Source: Sphagnum compactum (lineage: Eukaryota > Bryophyta > Sphagnopsida > Sphagnales). From it: 64,000 bases of DNA. The notes beneath the pieces are model-generated. The model did not search any database, was not told where the DNA came from, and saw only the letters and a program-made list of their open reading frames with translations. The translations under genes were made by a program, and so were the position numbers. The number at the start of each line of letters is the position of its first letter. Position 1 is the stretch's first letter. Shown here in pieces: positions 49,257 through 61,718 of this stretch. Location: assembly GCA_965153455.1 (NCBI GenBank), contig OZ234495.1, forward strand, positions 22,812,875-22,876,874, read 5' to 3'.

Positions 49257-49896
49257 TGTGAATCATACGATGAAGTCAAAAGCTAGAAACCAACTGAGAC
49301 TTGCAAGCTACATCCCTAGTAGCACCTTCTGCATGTGATTTTAATGCTAATGAAAAGGAGCCCGAGCTGCACCCCAACTTCCAAGCTAGTGCTGCACCTT
49401 GCGTGAGCTTTGGGAATTCCATGCCAATGGAAAAGTAGCTGGACCTTTCCAAAGTTGAAGGTGCAGCTACTGAATGGAAAGGTACCCTAAACACTTTAGA
49501 GAATCCTGAGTCCTAATGGAAACTGAAACTGGACATGCTACACAAATACCAGCATCTATTTATGATCTTTATTGAATGTGAATCATATGATGAAGTCAAA
49601 AGCTAGAAACCAACCCAGACTTGCAAGCTACATCCCTAGTAGCTCACCTTCTGCATGTGATTTTAATGCTAATGAAAAGGAGCCCGAGCTGCACCCCAAC
49701 TTCCAAGCTAGTGCTAAACTTGCTTGAGCTTTGGGAATTCCATGCCAATGGAAAAGTAGCTGGACCTTTCCCAAAGTTGAAGGTGCAGCTACTGAATGGA
49801 AAGGTGCCCTAAACACTTTAGAGAATCCTGAGTCCTAATGGAAACTGAAACTGGACTTGCTACATAATACCAGCATCTATTTATGATCTTTATTGT
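49257..49896. repeat. Direct tandem duplication, 320-bp unit, 2 copies
   Basis: Both copies begin TGTGAATCATAYGATGAAG (49257 and 49577) and match nearly base for base through CTAAACACTTTAGAGAATCC to CATCTATTTATGATCTTTAT. Only scattered substitutions and small indels separate them. The unit also carries one arm of a 17-bp perfect inverted repeat (49194-49210 with 49270-49286). Confidence 0.9.
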
Positions 49897-50882
49897 GTTT
49901 AGATTCATTATAGGGTATATAGTAGCTTAATGGATTTTGGCCCCCTTGGTAATAATTGGTTATTTTTATATGAGGATTTTTGAAAGATGATATTGTTGGC
50001 TTTGTGTTGAAACTTGAGATTAGCTATAGAGTTATAATGTCTTGAAAGATTTTGGGTTTTTTTTTTAAAAGAGGATTTTTTGAAGATTATTATTTTTTGC
50101 ATGGTGAGGTGTTTGAGTTTCCATAATTCTTCATTTACCTTAAGATACTTTCTAATGTAAATGGCAAGGCCACAGTGTGTGTGACACATCCCTTGATTCA
50201 AGACGTGTGTTCTCTTGCTTTTATTTGCCTTGTGCTACTACTTCTTGTGAATCGGTTCCCATCCCGGCCTTTTTGATGTACATACATGGTATGGTTTTTC
50301 TCTTTTCTATTGTGAAGAATAGCTAGAATAGAGTACCCTTCAACCAGCCTCAATTTTGAACCAGCAGAACCAAGTTCCAACATTATAACAGGGCTGCATT
50401 CATTCATTCATTCCTTAACAAGCTCTGGTTCTGGTTCTCCATGGAACTCTGGCTGGCTTGTAATTCTCTCAAAAGAAAGCAAAGCATGCATGTGAGCAAG
50501 TACCTAGTGTACTTTTGAAGAATGTGGATACTTTTAATTGACATAAAATATTGATATATTTTAGTACATAGTAGTTAGTACCTTGGCAGAGATTCGGCAC
50601 AAGTTATATATTATTTGAGAACATCTAGAAAACAAATTCTGGCAAAGAACAAATCTTTTTGAAAGAAACTAATTGAAGAACCTTTTGAACTCTTCGGTGG
50701 AATGTTTTTTAATCTTTGGAAATGGAATCTTGAAAATGAATGAATGAGGTGACAAGGGATACAATTTTCAAGAAATGTCTTTGGGATTGCATGCAAGTAT
50801 CAAATTATGCGGACTAGGTGGAACTTGAGACAACATGGGTGTAGATGACTTCAGCAAGCTACTAGAACAACTTGACGTATTC

Positions 50883-50919
<37 letters not shown>

Positions 50920-51230
50920 GTACATGAGAGAGAATTACACAAAGAAACCAATTTCTCAACCCTAAATTCACAACCTAAATATATGAAGGGTCTAATGCTT
51001 TCCAAATCTGCAAAAAAGAATTTGATATTTTGTAGAGTCTCATTTATGAAGAAGAATTATGGTGATCTGAGGACCACCCATCTTGCTTGAAAACAAAAAA
51101 AGTTTAAGAATAAGAACATGACTATAGTGTGATTGATATTAATTAGTTAGGGGTGCCTCACAAGTCCAACTTCTTTTTTTTGCAATGAGTTATTTTCATT
51201 GGCCCATCACCCATAATAAAAAAAAGTTGA
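49897..51230. other. Intergenic DNA with a GT microsatellite
   Basis: (GT)n at about 50886-50917. No gene recognised. Confidence 0.4.
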
Positions 51231-51234
51231 AACT

Positions 51235-52520
51235 ATGGAGGCTCTCCCAAAAATAGAAGATCCTATTGCAAGATGGACTGCCTCCCCATTTGGCTCATGT
51301 ATATAGGTGAGATGGGGAGGAGGACTTTGGGCAAAACATATGGGATTAAAGCCAGGTGCTATTAGGAACACCCTTGGGAAACACATCTGGAACTTAGGGA
51401 ACACATTGGGAACTTGAAGGGAACATAGAGGGGAACAAAGGAAAAATGAAAAAAAATCCCTCTCCCCCCCCCCCCTCAAAACTTAAAAGAGAAAAAATCA
51501 AGGCACCTTGAGTGCATGTTTCAGCCTACCCATTGGCTGCATGTATTTTTGGTTTCCAAAACTATTGGTCACCATACGCGATTGCAATTCGGTAAATCAT
51601 TTGCATCATCCCCATTGCCGACCCTTGTTCTTACTTCAATAATTGGTTTTCATGTATTTTACTCTTATTAAAAACATTCATTTTTTCTGTGAGCACGTGT
51701 TTTACATAATTGTGAAAAATGATTGGGCCCAAGGATTTTATTTTCAAGTTTTTAATATTCAAAAATTGGGGAACTTTTCCCCCAAAAAATTTCGCAAAAT
51801 TAGTCAAAATTACACAGTAGAAAAAAAGTTCCCAATTTAAAAAAAAAGGAAAAATAACATTAGTTGGGCCTTATCTTGAATGAATTAACAAAAGCATGGC
51901 TGAAAACCTAGTCATACGAGAGAAGTTCCAAATTCCACTGAGTCTTGTCTCACATTTCTCTTCTTTTTTTCCTATGCCATCATCCCAGGTCCATTTTAAC
52001 ATCTCTTTTGTGGGTCATTTGTTTTCTTTCTTAATTTCAAGTTTCTATCATAATCTTTGAAGGTCACAAACAATTAATGGCACTCGTATAATTGTTCTTG
52101 TTGGAGGATCATGGGCGCTTTGGGCCACTATTTGCATTTCTTGCTAAAGCCCTTGACTAGGTATGAGTAATTTGAAAGATATTGTGACAAGAACCAACCA
52201 AACTAACTAGCATCACATATCGTAGTACCTTGGGCCATTTCAACACATGTCTGTTGAATAATTAAATACTTTTGAAAAAATCATTTAAAAAAATTAAAAT
52301 ATTCCTAAATATTCACTATTATCCTTCACAATATTTTTTGATTTGGAAGAAATAGTTTTTTTCTTTTGGGGGGGAGGTTTCAAATTTGTTCCCATTAGTA
52401 ACACACATTATCCCATATGCATTGCCCAAAGTCCTCCTCTTGTGAACTATATGAGTAACCCAAAAGGGAAGATTACAATACATCTATTTTGGGGGTGGCA
52501 ACAGTATGCTCACCATACAT
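51235..52520. repeat. Diverged inverted-repeat pair (arms about 51235-51485 and 52360-52520)
   Basis: The left arm reads GAGGAGGACTTTGGGCAAAA then CATATGGGAT near 51320. The right arm carries the reverse complement near 52410-52440 (ATCCCATATGC-like, then TTGCCCAAAGTCCTCCTC). The flanking CCCAAAAATAGAAGATC and C-run parts also correspond in inverted order. This could be two opposed copies of one repeat family or the ends of a foldback element. The interior has no recognisable gene. Confidence 0.6.
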
Positions 52521-52530
52521 ACATCATTAG

Positions 52531-52690
52531 GCCATGTGGACAGGTTCTATTTTGGTTGTAGCATTACCAAAATTGGGGCTTTGTTTTTTTGGCCACAAAT
52601 GGAAAATCCAATTGCAAAATTGGGGTTTTGTTTTTCACATATGACTAGGCCATGTGGACAGGTTCTATTTTTGAAGTATGCCAAATTAGG
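52531..52690. repeat. Short direct duplication (about 117-bp offset)
   Basis: GGCCATGTGGACAGGTTCTA occurs at about 52532 and 52649, each followed by an AAATT-GGGGTTTTGTTTTT-like stretch. Confidence 0.6.
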
Positions 52691-52833
52691 GTTTTGTTTT
52701 TGGGGTGGGTCCTGGAACGATCAAAGAGGTTCATCACCCCCCCACCCCACCCCACCCCACCCCTTTAAAAAACAAAAACAAACAAAGGGCACAAGTGCCG
52801 TGCTACAACCCTGTCTGTAAATATGTAGCTATC

Positions 52834-53203
52834 TAAGAGCAGCCCCACCGGTGCTCAGTATGTGGTCTAGCAAAAGAAAATTGGGTGAAGATAGGTGAAA
52901 ACATGCTCAGCAAAATGGTTTTGGCCTAACATTCTTCAACGTGACGCTGCTGGTAAAAGGCACCACAAAAGAGCGTAATAAATGTGATATGACTGCTGCT
53001 CCTTCTTTCTCATTACCCAGTCAAACTCTAATAATTACTCCAGGTTGTTTGCTATTAGTAGTCTCCCACCTATTTTGTAGTCTCAATTTAGTTTTTATAC
53101 ATGAGGTTGAGAAAAAAAACAAAAAAAAAAAAAAAAAACTTGGATGTGAGAAATATTTTTTGCCTACTTACTCACATACTCAGCACTGCTGGAGCTGCTC
53201 TAA
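52834..53203. mobile_element. Tourist/PIF-Harbinger-like MITE, 364 bp, TAA target duplication
   Basis: The left end is GAGCAGCCCCACCGGTGCTC and the right end reads, as reverse complement, GAGCAGCTCCAGCAGTGCTG. The similarity extends about 28 bp into AGTATGTG. TAA flanks both sides (52834-52836 and 53201-53203). Termini and target duplication match the MITE at 560-862, so both belong to one superfamily. Confidence 0.82.
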
Positions 53204-53699
53204 ACATGTTTAAGGTATCACACATGGACATTATTAGTTCACTCAAGGTAACTAAGAAAACAAAATTCAGACCATCTAATCCAGCAACTCCATTGCATGC
53301 ACCAAAAAACAAACTCAGGCTTACATAGAACCCTATTATGCTGAACATTGTAAATAATGGTCCCCCCTTTCTAACATTTCCATTGGTCCGTCAGATGTCT
53401 CACAAACTTACCAAAACCCTAAATACACATTAGATGTTATTTCACTCGAGATAACTAAGAAAACATAAATAATTCAGACCACCAAATCCAGCAATTTCAT
53501 TGGCCATAACATTTTTTCTACGCACAAGCCTTTTCAACACCCCTTGTATATTAGTACACTATAACCCTAAATTACACTAATTACACTAATTTCAAACTAC
53601 ATAACATAAACATACACACATTGAAAAAAACATAAAAAAAAATTAGAAAAGAAAGCAGTATTGGTAGTGGAAGAATTATTGCCTTCAAAAGCTTTTAGA

Positions 53700-54150
53700 A
53701 AAAAATAAAAATAAAAATTCATATCTCGTTCATAGCCAAATTTGGCTGAATCTTCCCAAAAGTTAAATGTTTGTATTTTCATATATCTTGCTCATAGCCA
53801 AATTTGGCTAAATCTTTTCATAGATGAATTGTCACTTGAGCGACATCACAAAGTTGCAAAGAAAGGAATCTCCTTCATATTTAAATTTTGGCTTAATATT
53901 CTCCAAAATTAAAATGTTTGTACTTTCTTATGTCTCTCATTCCTACTTAGCCAAAATTGGGCTAAATCTTTTCATGGATGAACTGCCACTTTGGCTACAT
54001 CAAAAAGTTGAGAGAAAAAAGGAATCTCGTTCATAGCCAAATTTGGCTAAAATCTTCTCAAAAAGTTGAAATGTTTGTACTTTCATATATCTCATTCATA
54101 GCCAAATTTGGCTAAATATTTTCATGAATGAACCAGCCACCACTTGGGCT
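53700..54150. repeat. Diverged tandem family with the palindrome AGCCAAATTTGGCT
   Basis: At least five copies of CATAGCCAAATTTGGCTAAA followed by TCTTC/TTTTCA and ATGTTTGTA occur with irregular spacing. Single relatives lie at about 34135-34220 and 41465-41500, so this is a dispersed family with a local tandem expansion. Confidence 0.7.
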
Positions 54151-54166
54151 ACATCAAAAATTAAAA

Positions 54167-54203
<37 letters not shown>

Positions 54204-55257
54204 AAAAATAAAATGGGGCATCGATAATATTGGGCGGCAATGGTGAGTAAAAAAGCACATTTCGACGGATGAATAAAAATGAATTTCTAAATGAATTTCT
54301 GCCGCAGGAGATAATTTGGTGAGGTTCAATCAAAAAGGAATTCATCGAAAGAGCGATGGACGGATGGATGATACCATCGATGATTGGATCCGCAGTCCCA
54401 TTATTATTACGATTGATTGTTTTTTTCATTAATTACGCGCATCAAGACGGATCTTTGGAAACGATTTTTAACATGTGCGTATTCCAGCGCGGAGGCTCCG
54501 CTCGCACGAGCGTACGACGGGGAGCAGCGGAGCAACTTTTGCCGATTGTCGCAGAGGAGGGGGTGGCAAGGATTCCCGTTTCTTGTTGGTTTTTGTCTTT
54601 TCTTTTCTGTTTTGTTTACCGCAATTCAGACACCCCTTCTGTTTTCTTTCCCCTTTTTTTTTCCTGCAATTGTGCCATCTTTTACGATTGTCCATTCTTT
54701 CTTTCTATAAGTTAAAAGCGCTTTTGCTATTTCTTTCTTGACTTAGTCCCAAACTCCAAAACATTCCATCGTGCCTTCTTCCTTCCACACAGTCTCTTTC
54801 TCTCTCTCTCAAGATATCCTTTGCTTTCCTTTGCTTTCCTTTCGTTTTCTTTCTTTGTAGTTCCAGCCAGAAAGAAAGAAAGAACGAAAGAACGAAAGAA
54901 AGAAAGAAAGAGAGAAAGATTACGTAGTACCTAGTTCCATTTCTTTTTCTTTTACTGTAGGCTGTGAAGGATTTCATAGTGTGGGCGTTTTGTCGATTTT
55001 CCCCTGTTTTTCTTTCCTGAAGAATTTTGCTCTCTTCCCTCTTTCTCTCTCCTTTATTTGTGGAGCTTTTTTGCGTTTCCTTCACAAGCTTCATACTTGT
55101 TGCAATTCTTCCCGGGATAATCTCGACATAATAGTATCAGTAGCATCAGCTGCATGCATTGAAGCTTCTTGCCATTTGTTGTTGTTGTTGTTGTTGTTGT
55201 TCTTCTTCTTCTCTTGTGTTGGTTCAGTTTGAGGAGGTTGTGATTGTGCGTTCGGGC
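54151..55257. other. Upstream region and probable 5' UTR of the allene oxide cyclase gene
   Basis: It contains a GA microsatellite (about 54170-54199), a GAAAGAAAGAAC-type purine run (54871-54920) and many TTTCTTTC pyrimidine tracts. TTG and TTC runs lie at 55178-55213, just before the ATG. Such pyrimidine-rich leaders are common in plant 5' UTRs. The transcription start cannot be placed. Confidence 0.45.
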
Positions 55258-55756
55258 ATGATGGCATTGACGAACATCTGTGTGAGTTTACATAGCCAAC
55301 AGCAGAGCATGCAGGGCTTACGGCAAGCCGTAAGCTATGTGTATTCTGCTACCTCCAGCTTGAACAACACCAATAAAACGCTGGCGATTGCAAGGATTCG
55401 GTCATGCAACATAGGACAGTATGACGGTGCTGCTGTTCTTCTTCATGGCTCATCTCATTGGCAGCAGAAGAACAAGCTGAGACGGTTCTCCACCAGTGAT
55501 CTATCATCAGGGAGCAGTGATGAGACTGCTGGACCCCGTACTTCCGTGAAATGTTTTTCTGCTATGACTCGTGAAGCTCAAGTGGTGCGAGTTTCCAATC
55601 CGGCTGAGCTTTTGCTGGAGAAGTTGGAGAAGCAAGCACTCGCTGGCTCATCGTCGGATTCCCCAACTGATGCTGTCGACAGGTTGTTGCTATGGGATGC
55701 GCTCCCGAAATTGGGTCAGTTATCTGACAGAAGCATCACCCTGTTGTTACGTTCCT

Positions 55757-55793
<37 letters not shown>

Positions 55794-57666
55794 TTCTAGG
55801 GTTTCTTCTTTCTTCTCTTCCTCTTCTTGAACTTCGTTGCCACTCAAGATTTAAGCAGCAGGATGTAGCCATCTTGTTATCATCTTTTCTTTATTGGGCT
55901 CCAGTGGTAGCAATTGATTGTGCCCTGGTTACAACTCTCCTGATAACAGAATCCCTGGGAGTCTTATGATACATTTGTAATGTGATGATTATTGGCCATG
56001 TGAGGTCAAATTGCATGCTTGGATATGGAATTCTGTGTGTAGATGTGTGGAAGAATTCCTATGTTCCTCTTCTTTCTTTTTATCTTCAGTGTTGTCTCTC
56101 ACAAACCTTCACAGGAAGGAAATTTCAGCAGCAGTATCTATCACATGGTATATGCTTTTGCTTGGAGAAACAAAGTGGGGGAGAACTCAACAGTTTCTGT
56201 TGTGGGTGGTGGGGTTCATGTGATATTCGCAGAGGAGACGCAGACCTTCAGTGTCTACGAGATCAATGATTTGGACAGGGACAGTCCTCCATTTTTGCCT
56301 TTCAGTGTGTTGAACGTCAACAGCAAACAGAATAAGGGTAAAGGCTTCTGGGGTTGGTTCAAGAATCTTCGGAGTACACTTTCAGGAGCTCATGTGCATG
56401 GAATTGGTGATCTTGTTCCCTTCTCCAACAAGGTATATTATTACCTTCTCTGTACTCCCACTTCTTGCTCATGATGATGCGTTTCAGAGTTCACATTATT
56501 ACACTAAAAATGCCTTGGATAATACTTTGACATAAAACCAGAAATCCTAGAGCAGCATTTGTTTGATGTTACTACATCAGGTTCTGTTGCAAATTGTCTA
56601 TTGAAGTGAGGACATGTCAAGCATACAATGTGTGACTTGAAACTGTGTGTCCAACCTGGAAAATCATCGAGGAGTTGGTGAGACAATCAGCTCTGTTAAG
56701 CAAACTTTGGAGTATGGGAGTTGTGTGGATTCTTATGCAGTGTACTTATGATGTGCAGCTGTATGATGGATCCTTAACACTGAGATTGGGAATCACTGCC
56801 GGTTTGACAATGGTGATCAGAAACTATCCTGGCAAGGGCAGTGCGCAGGAAAAGACTCACCCATTTTTCTTCCCAGATCGGTATGAGACCATGTATACGT
56901 TTTATTTGGGTGATTTGGGACACATCTCAGTGCAGGTCAACTCCTGATTCTCTGCACCAGCTTTCATGACAGTTTTTGCTTGATGAATTACTTCTCATTG
57001 CTGTAGTAATAATCATTGCAGTGGCTGAGCAGAGTACATAATCAACCCAGACAAGACTCAAGCTTTCATGTGAACATTAGGAGTCCCCTGTTCTCTTAAT
57101 CATAATGTTAAGTCTTCAGATAGTAGCAAGAAGTTCTTTTCAATTATACTCACTGCTGGTCTCTTATGAACAGAATGTAAACACCATATCAGTGATAATA
57201 TGTTAGCAGGGCTTCAGTTTGCATCATATACATCAATAACTTTCAACAAGACACATAACTGAGAGATTCTGACTGTTAGTTGTCTTGGCAGTTTAAGTTG
57301 AGGTTTGGATGGTGCAGATGCAGTAGAGAGATGGCTGCATTCTACTAGAACCTTGAACCTTAGGTCTGATATTGTCCATGCTGATTTTATCTTGTTTATG
57401 ATGACTTGCAGGGCCCATTCATAACCTTTGAGGATACACTGTTAACAGTGACTGGGGGAGCAGGGCTCTTCAGGGAAGCAAGGGGTGTTTGCCGCCTCCA
57501 CAACCTTAGTCCACTCAAGCTTTTCTACACCTTCCAATTGAAAGGCATTCCAGAGATTCCTAGACATTTAACTGCAAAAGTGGTGGAGCCAAGTGTGGAT
57601 GTGAAACCTCTTCAGGAAGCTGCAAACTGTGAACCTGGCTATGTCCTTCCTCATTACTCTGACTAG
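55258..57666 (+). CDS. AOC: Allene oxide cyclase (AOC), plastid, 4 exons
   Basis: Predicted exons are 55258-55714, 56233-56432, 56759-56935 and 57412-57666. All junctions are GT-AG and in phase, giving 362 residues. AOC converts the unstable allene oxide from 13-hydroperoxy-linolenate into cis-(+)-OPDA, the jasmonate precursor, in the plastid. Family motifs: YEINDLDRDSP (161-171), GDLVPFSNKLY (211-221), GITAG, YLGDLGHISVQG, FITFEDTLLTVTGGAG, and KLFYTFQLKGI near the end. Residues 1 to about 100 are rich in Ser and Thr and poor in acid, with a possible cleavage near TSVKC. ATG 55258 is the first ATG in frame. The protein is longer than the roughly 250-residue Arabidopsis enzymes because of a long N-terminus and an insert at about 182-207 with FWGWFKNLRSTLSG, just before the GDLVPFSNK motif. 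A CT microsatellite lies in intron 1 (about 55758-55789). Confidence 0.93.
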
Positions 57667-60560
57667 TGAATGGCTTTGTCAAGTTGCATCAAGCCTGACT
57701 TCACAAGCAAGATTACTGCCTGATATCAATGTCAGCAAGATGCACATTCTGATGGGAATGTATATCCATGGATAGTTCACACACAGACCATTTGTTCTAT
57801 GGATGGACAGATTGCAAGGGCTTTCTCTGTGAAGGTTAGTTGATTCACCACCAAATATGCTGCAGATGGATGGTCCGCAATCAAACAATCAGATGATTAG
57901 GGGAAACTTTGGACGAGAGTTTGTTTGTGCAGGAGATGGGCAGTCTGTAGACGAACAGTTGACAGTCAATCAACAGGGAGACTACAATGAAGATCAAGTG
58001 TCTTGACCTGGATCATTGCTATTCAAACGTCTAGGACTTCAGAATGGATGATGATGTCTCCAGTTGTATGCTTGAAGCAAACTATGTCCATATAGATACA
58101 TATATTTATTCATATATATATAGCAGAGAGCTTCTTATGTTTGTCAAGTCCATCTCCTTCAGAACCAGGATTTACTCCGTGGATTCAACTTCTGTTTCTT
58201 TGCACATTCCCCTTTGTGAGCAACAGGGAACTTGAGAATTGCTTCAACAACCCATGTCAAGATTTTGATTTCATTGCTGACAAGTTGCTTCTAGTTTTTG
58301 TTTCCATTTTTGGCAAGCTATATATATAAACTCAAATCAAGCTTTTGATGTTGGTTCAAACTTGTGTGATCAAAAGTCTATTTCATGTGACCAAATGGCA
58401 AATTGCTCTCAAAATCTAAATGAGTAGTTGTATTTATCTCTGTTTTTTCCTTGCTGCATACAAATTGTTTCAAGTCATTTGGAGATGATGTGGTGACCCA
58501 TGAAGGCTCTTGCAATTTCAGAGATTGTTATCTCACTTTAACAAGCAAGACCCACTCGAACCTTTTTGCAGCATACACATGATTGCAGATTTGGAGGTAT
58601 CAAAATTCAATTTCAGAATGCCTACTGATGTAGATCAAGCCATTTACTGGGGGCTTCTTCTCATCCCAACTAGTTTCAAAGAAGAACCGTTGTCTGGATA
58701 TGTTGAACAAGTACCCACCCTTGATGTAGATTGAGCCAAACAATTGGAGCTTCTTCCTGTGCTGACTAGTTTGATCAAAGAGGAATTATCTGGATTTGTT
58801 GAACAAGTCTCCACCCTCAACATTCCAGTTTTTCAGAGTTATAATGCAAGATACTTTGGCAAGCTGCAATGAAGTAGGGTGTTGTGCACTACCATGTTGG
58901 TGCCTACACCTATCTATCGCATACACAATAATCAATTAAATAACAGAAAACCCTCACAGATGGCGCAACACATAGAATGTGCAGTAGCACCATACTTCCA
59001 AGCAGAGAAAATTTGCAAAAGCGTAGGGATTTTGGAAGAGGAAACTGGAGAAATTGGGAAGCTCCCTGAAGCATATCAAAATCCCACCCAGTGGCGAAAA
59101 GCTTCCTGTTGTGGGCCATGAGCCCAAACAAACACATCAGACAATTACCACACAAAGATCATGTGATTGACCTGAATCATCCATACATTTTCCTTTGTCT
59201 GAAGATCAATCAGGATCTCTGGAAATTGGAGATTGGAAAGTGGGAATTGCATCCCTCACATGATACTACCACTTGTGGTTAACAGTCCTTCTCCAGCCGT
59301 AGTTTTTGAATAGGCAGCCTTCAGGTCAAAACACCAAAACCCAATGGAATGAAAAGCAAGAACATTGACCTAGACAATACAGACAGATGCTTGAGAGATG
59401 TCATGTTTCTGACAAACAAAAGATGCAAATTCTCAGGAGCAAGAACCCGTGGACTAGACAATTCTTGAGCCAGTCAAGAAAGATGTTTCATTTGAAGGCC
59501 ATATTTGGAAAAAAGGTTGCCACTGCTGTCCTCCTCAGCAAGCAATGTCACACACCTGACAATTGCCTTTTACTATACTGATGTGCAGATCACATTGGTG
59601 CCAAACCACAAAAAGGCTGGATGATGCAGTTAATTGTGCCTCCAACTAGCCACTGGCATTCTTTCCATGACATGATTTCCCTCTGTACCTGCCTACTGCT
59701 GTGAAGGATCAACTAGACATCACAATGCCAGGAAACCTGGATGCTGAGGCAGGTCTGTGAAGATAGATGTCTTGCAGGAGAAAAGGTCAGCACCATGTTT
59801 GGTTGTGCACAGAACAATGACAATGATGACACCGAAGGACCATTTGCAAATGCTGATCTTCTACTTCCAGGAGCGACATGGATGGCTTCTTCACATCCCA
59901 TATTCTCCTCCACCACAGTCACCAACATATCCTGCAAATCTCAGAAGAAATCTGCATGACGAAAGGGTTCCAGAGTTGCTTCTTCTTTTTCTTCAAACTT
60001 GGAAGAATCAAAGTCTTTAACTAGGTAATCACCATCTAGCCAAGAAACACAATTGCTCATTCCCATTCTTTTGCACTTTGCATGGTGTTTTTGATGTATC
60101 CAAAATGTGGCCTGCCGGTTTGGATCTTCTCCCAACTCGTCATTCATGTTTCCGCATTGCATCTAGTGCCATTATTGCATCTAATGGTGCCATCTCCAGT
60201 GCCTCCCTCTTTTGTGTACCTGCATTTCTCATCAAGAGATTGTGAAACACAAGGTGATGTTGGTTGGAAACTCCAAGATCCTCCATGAAACTTTCTTCAC
60301 CTCAGAAAATACCTGTAAACATTCTCTGAGCAACATCATCTCCAGCTAGCTCCTCCAGGTTAGACTTACTTGGTCTGCCTCCTCTTTTCTGTGCTGTTGT
60401 GGAGAAGTAATTGAAAAGACTGGCACCTGTTTGTTGCCTCTCTAAGATCTCTGACAAACCCCTGTATGTTTGTAGTCTAGGGTTTCATGCTTTGTCCAAG
60501 AACAGATGCTCGGAAAAAGTCTTAGATTCTTTCTTGATCGCTTCAGCAAAATCTTTCTTT
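57667..60560. other. Downstream region of AOC and intergenic DNA
   Basis: No gene recognised. At about 58636-58830 a roughly 100-bp segment is duplicated in diverged form (ATGTTGAACAAGTACCCACC and TTGTTGAACAAGTCTCCACC). The composition resembles untranslated or intronic DNA on either strand. Confidence 0.4.
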
Positions 60561-61718
60561 CTGCAGATTGATTTGGACAAGAGAAGAAGAAGAAGAAGAG
60601 CTTCTTTGCAGATGTTCAGAGGTGAAGAAGAAGAAGAAGAAGAAGAAGAAATACTATGCGCATTCCGTCGTCTTCTTCGTGGTTGCTACAGGTAGGGTTC
60701 CAGTCCCTCACTCGCGGGAAGTGAGTACCTTACGCATTTCCAAAACCCCCTGCCTTTGCGGTTTCTTTTTGCGGGAAAAAAAACTACTGTTGTTGTTACG
60801 ATTCGGTCGCATGCGCAAACGGCGGGCTGCAACTGCCGGACACAAAACGATCCTTGAGGGAGGGACCGCCGGGTTGCTCTTTTTGATCAGTTTTCCAAAG
60901 GCTCCGTGAACCACCAGCAGGAGCAGTAGAGTCGAAAACCAGGAAGAAGACAACCAGGTCTTTGTTTCTTCTTCTTCTTTGTTTCTACTTCTTCGTCTTC
61001 TATCACAAGACGAGTTGCGGCCAACGCTGCTTTTGCCCCGTTGTCTTCTATTGCACCCCCGTCGAATGCTTACTTTTCTCCTCGTGATGCCAAGGCCTCC
61101 TCCCCCTTCCTGCCTTTCAGGCTTGAGAAGTTTATAGATAGACAAAAAGCCGAGCGAAGAGTTGAAGGAGGAGAAACAAACGGCGTCAAACGCTTCTCCG
61201 AGGCTTCAGGAAGAAGAAGAAAACACCAAGTTTTTCTGGCCGAGTACGTCCTGCCGAGGATTAGGGTTGTGGGATTGCTGTTTTGTTTTGTTTGCTTTTT
61301 TCTTTGTCTCGGTTGGCAAGAATCAGGTTGAAACAATCTTCTGCTGCTGCTAAGATAGTTTGTTACCTATTCTCTTTTGCAGTGCTCCTGCAGTAGCAGC
61401 ATTTCTTTCTTGACGGGTGTCAGGTGTGAGTGCTTTGTTGTTGGAGCAACAAAGAAAGCTTTGGAGGAGATAGGGGTTGTGTTGCATTGTGTTTTGACCG
61501 AGTTGCACAAGGTATCTTTCTGCCATTACAACCACCAACAACGCCATGTGGTTGAAATTGAATGCAAAAGGACATCATGTGCATCATGTGCTTTTGCTTT
61601 GCTTTGTGCTGGTTTTTTTCTGGCCCTTGCAATTGTTCTGTGTTTTTTTGGTTTTGCAAAGAGTATGTTGATGTTGCTTTGTGAGTTATGGTTATGGTTA
61701 TGTACCTATGCTGGCAGG
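60561..61718. promoter_or_regulatory. Probable promoter and 5' UTR (with intron) of the BED-like gene
   Basis: Base composition becomes GC-richer at about 60700-61260. GAA-repeat purine runs (60580-60650) and TTC runs (60965-61000) occur. The coding ATG at 61719 comes immediately after CTATGCTGGCAG, a splice-acceptor-like site, so at least one intron probably lies in the 5' UTR. Confidence 0.4.

Noticed and set aside
60708-61145. A 145-codon minus-strand frame opposite the BED-gene leader
   Set aside because: Arg/Ser-rich low-complexity translation of the purine-rich leader; no domain and no start context.
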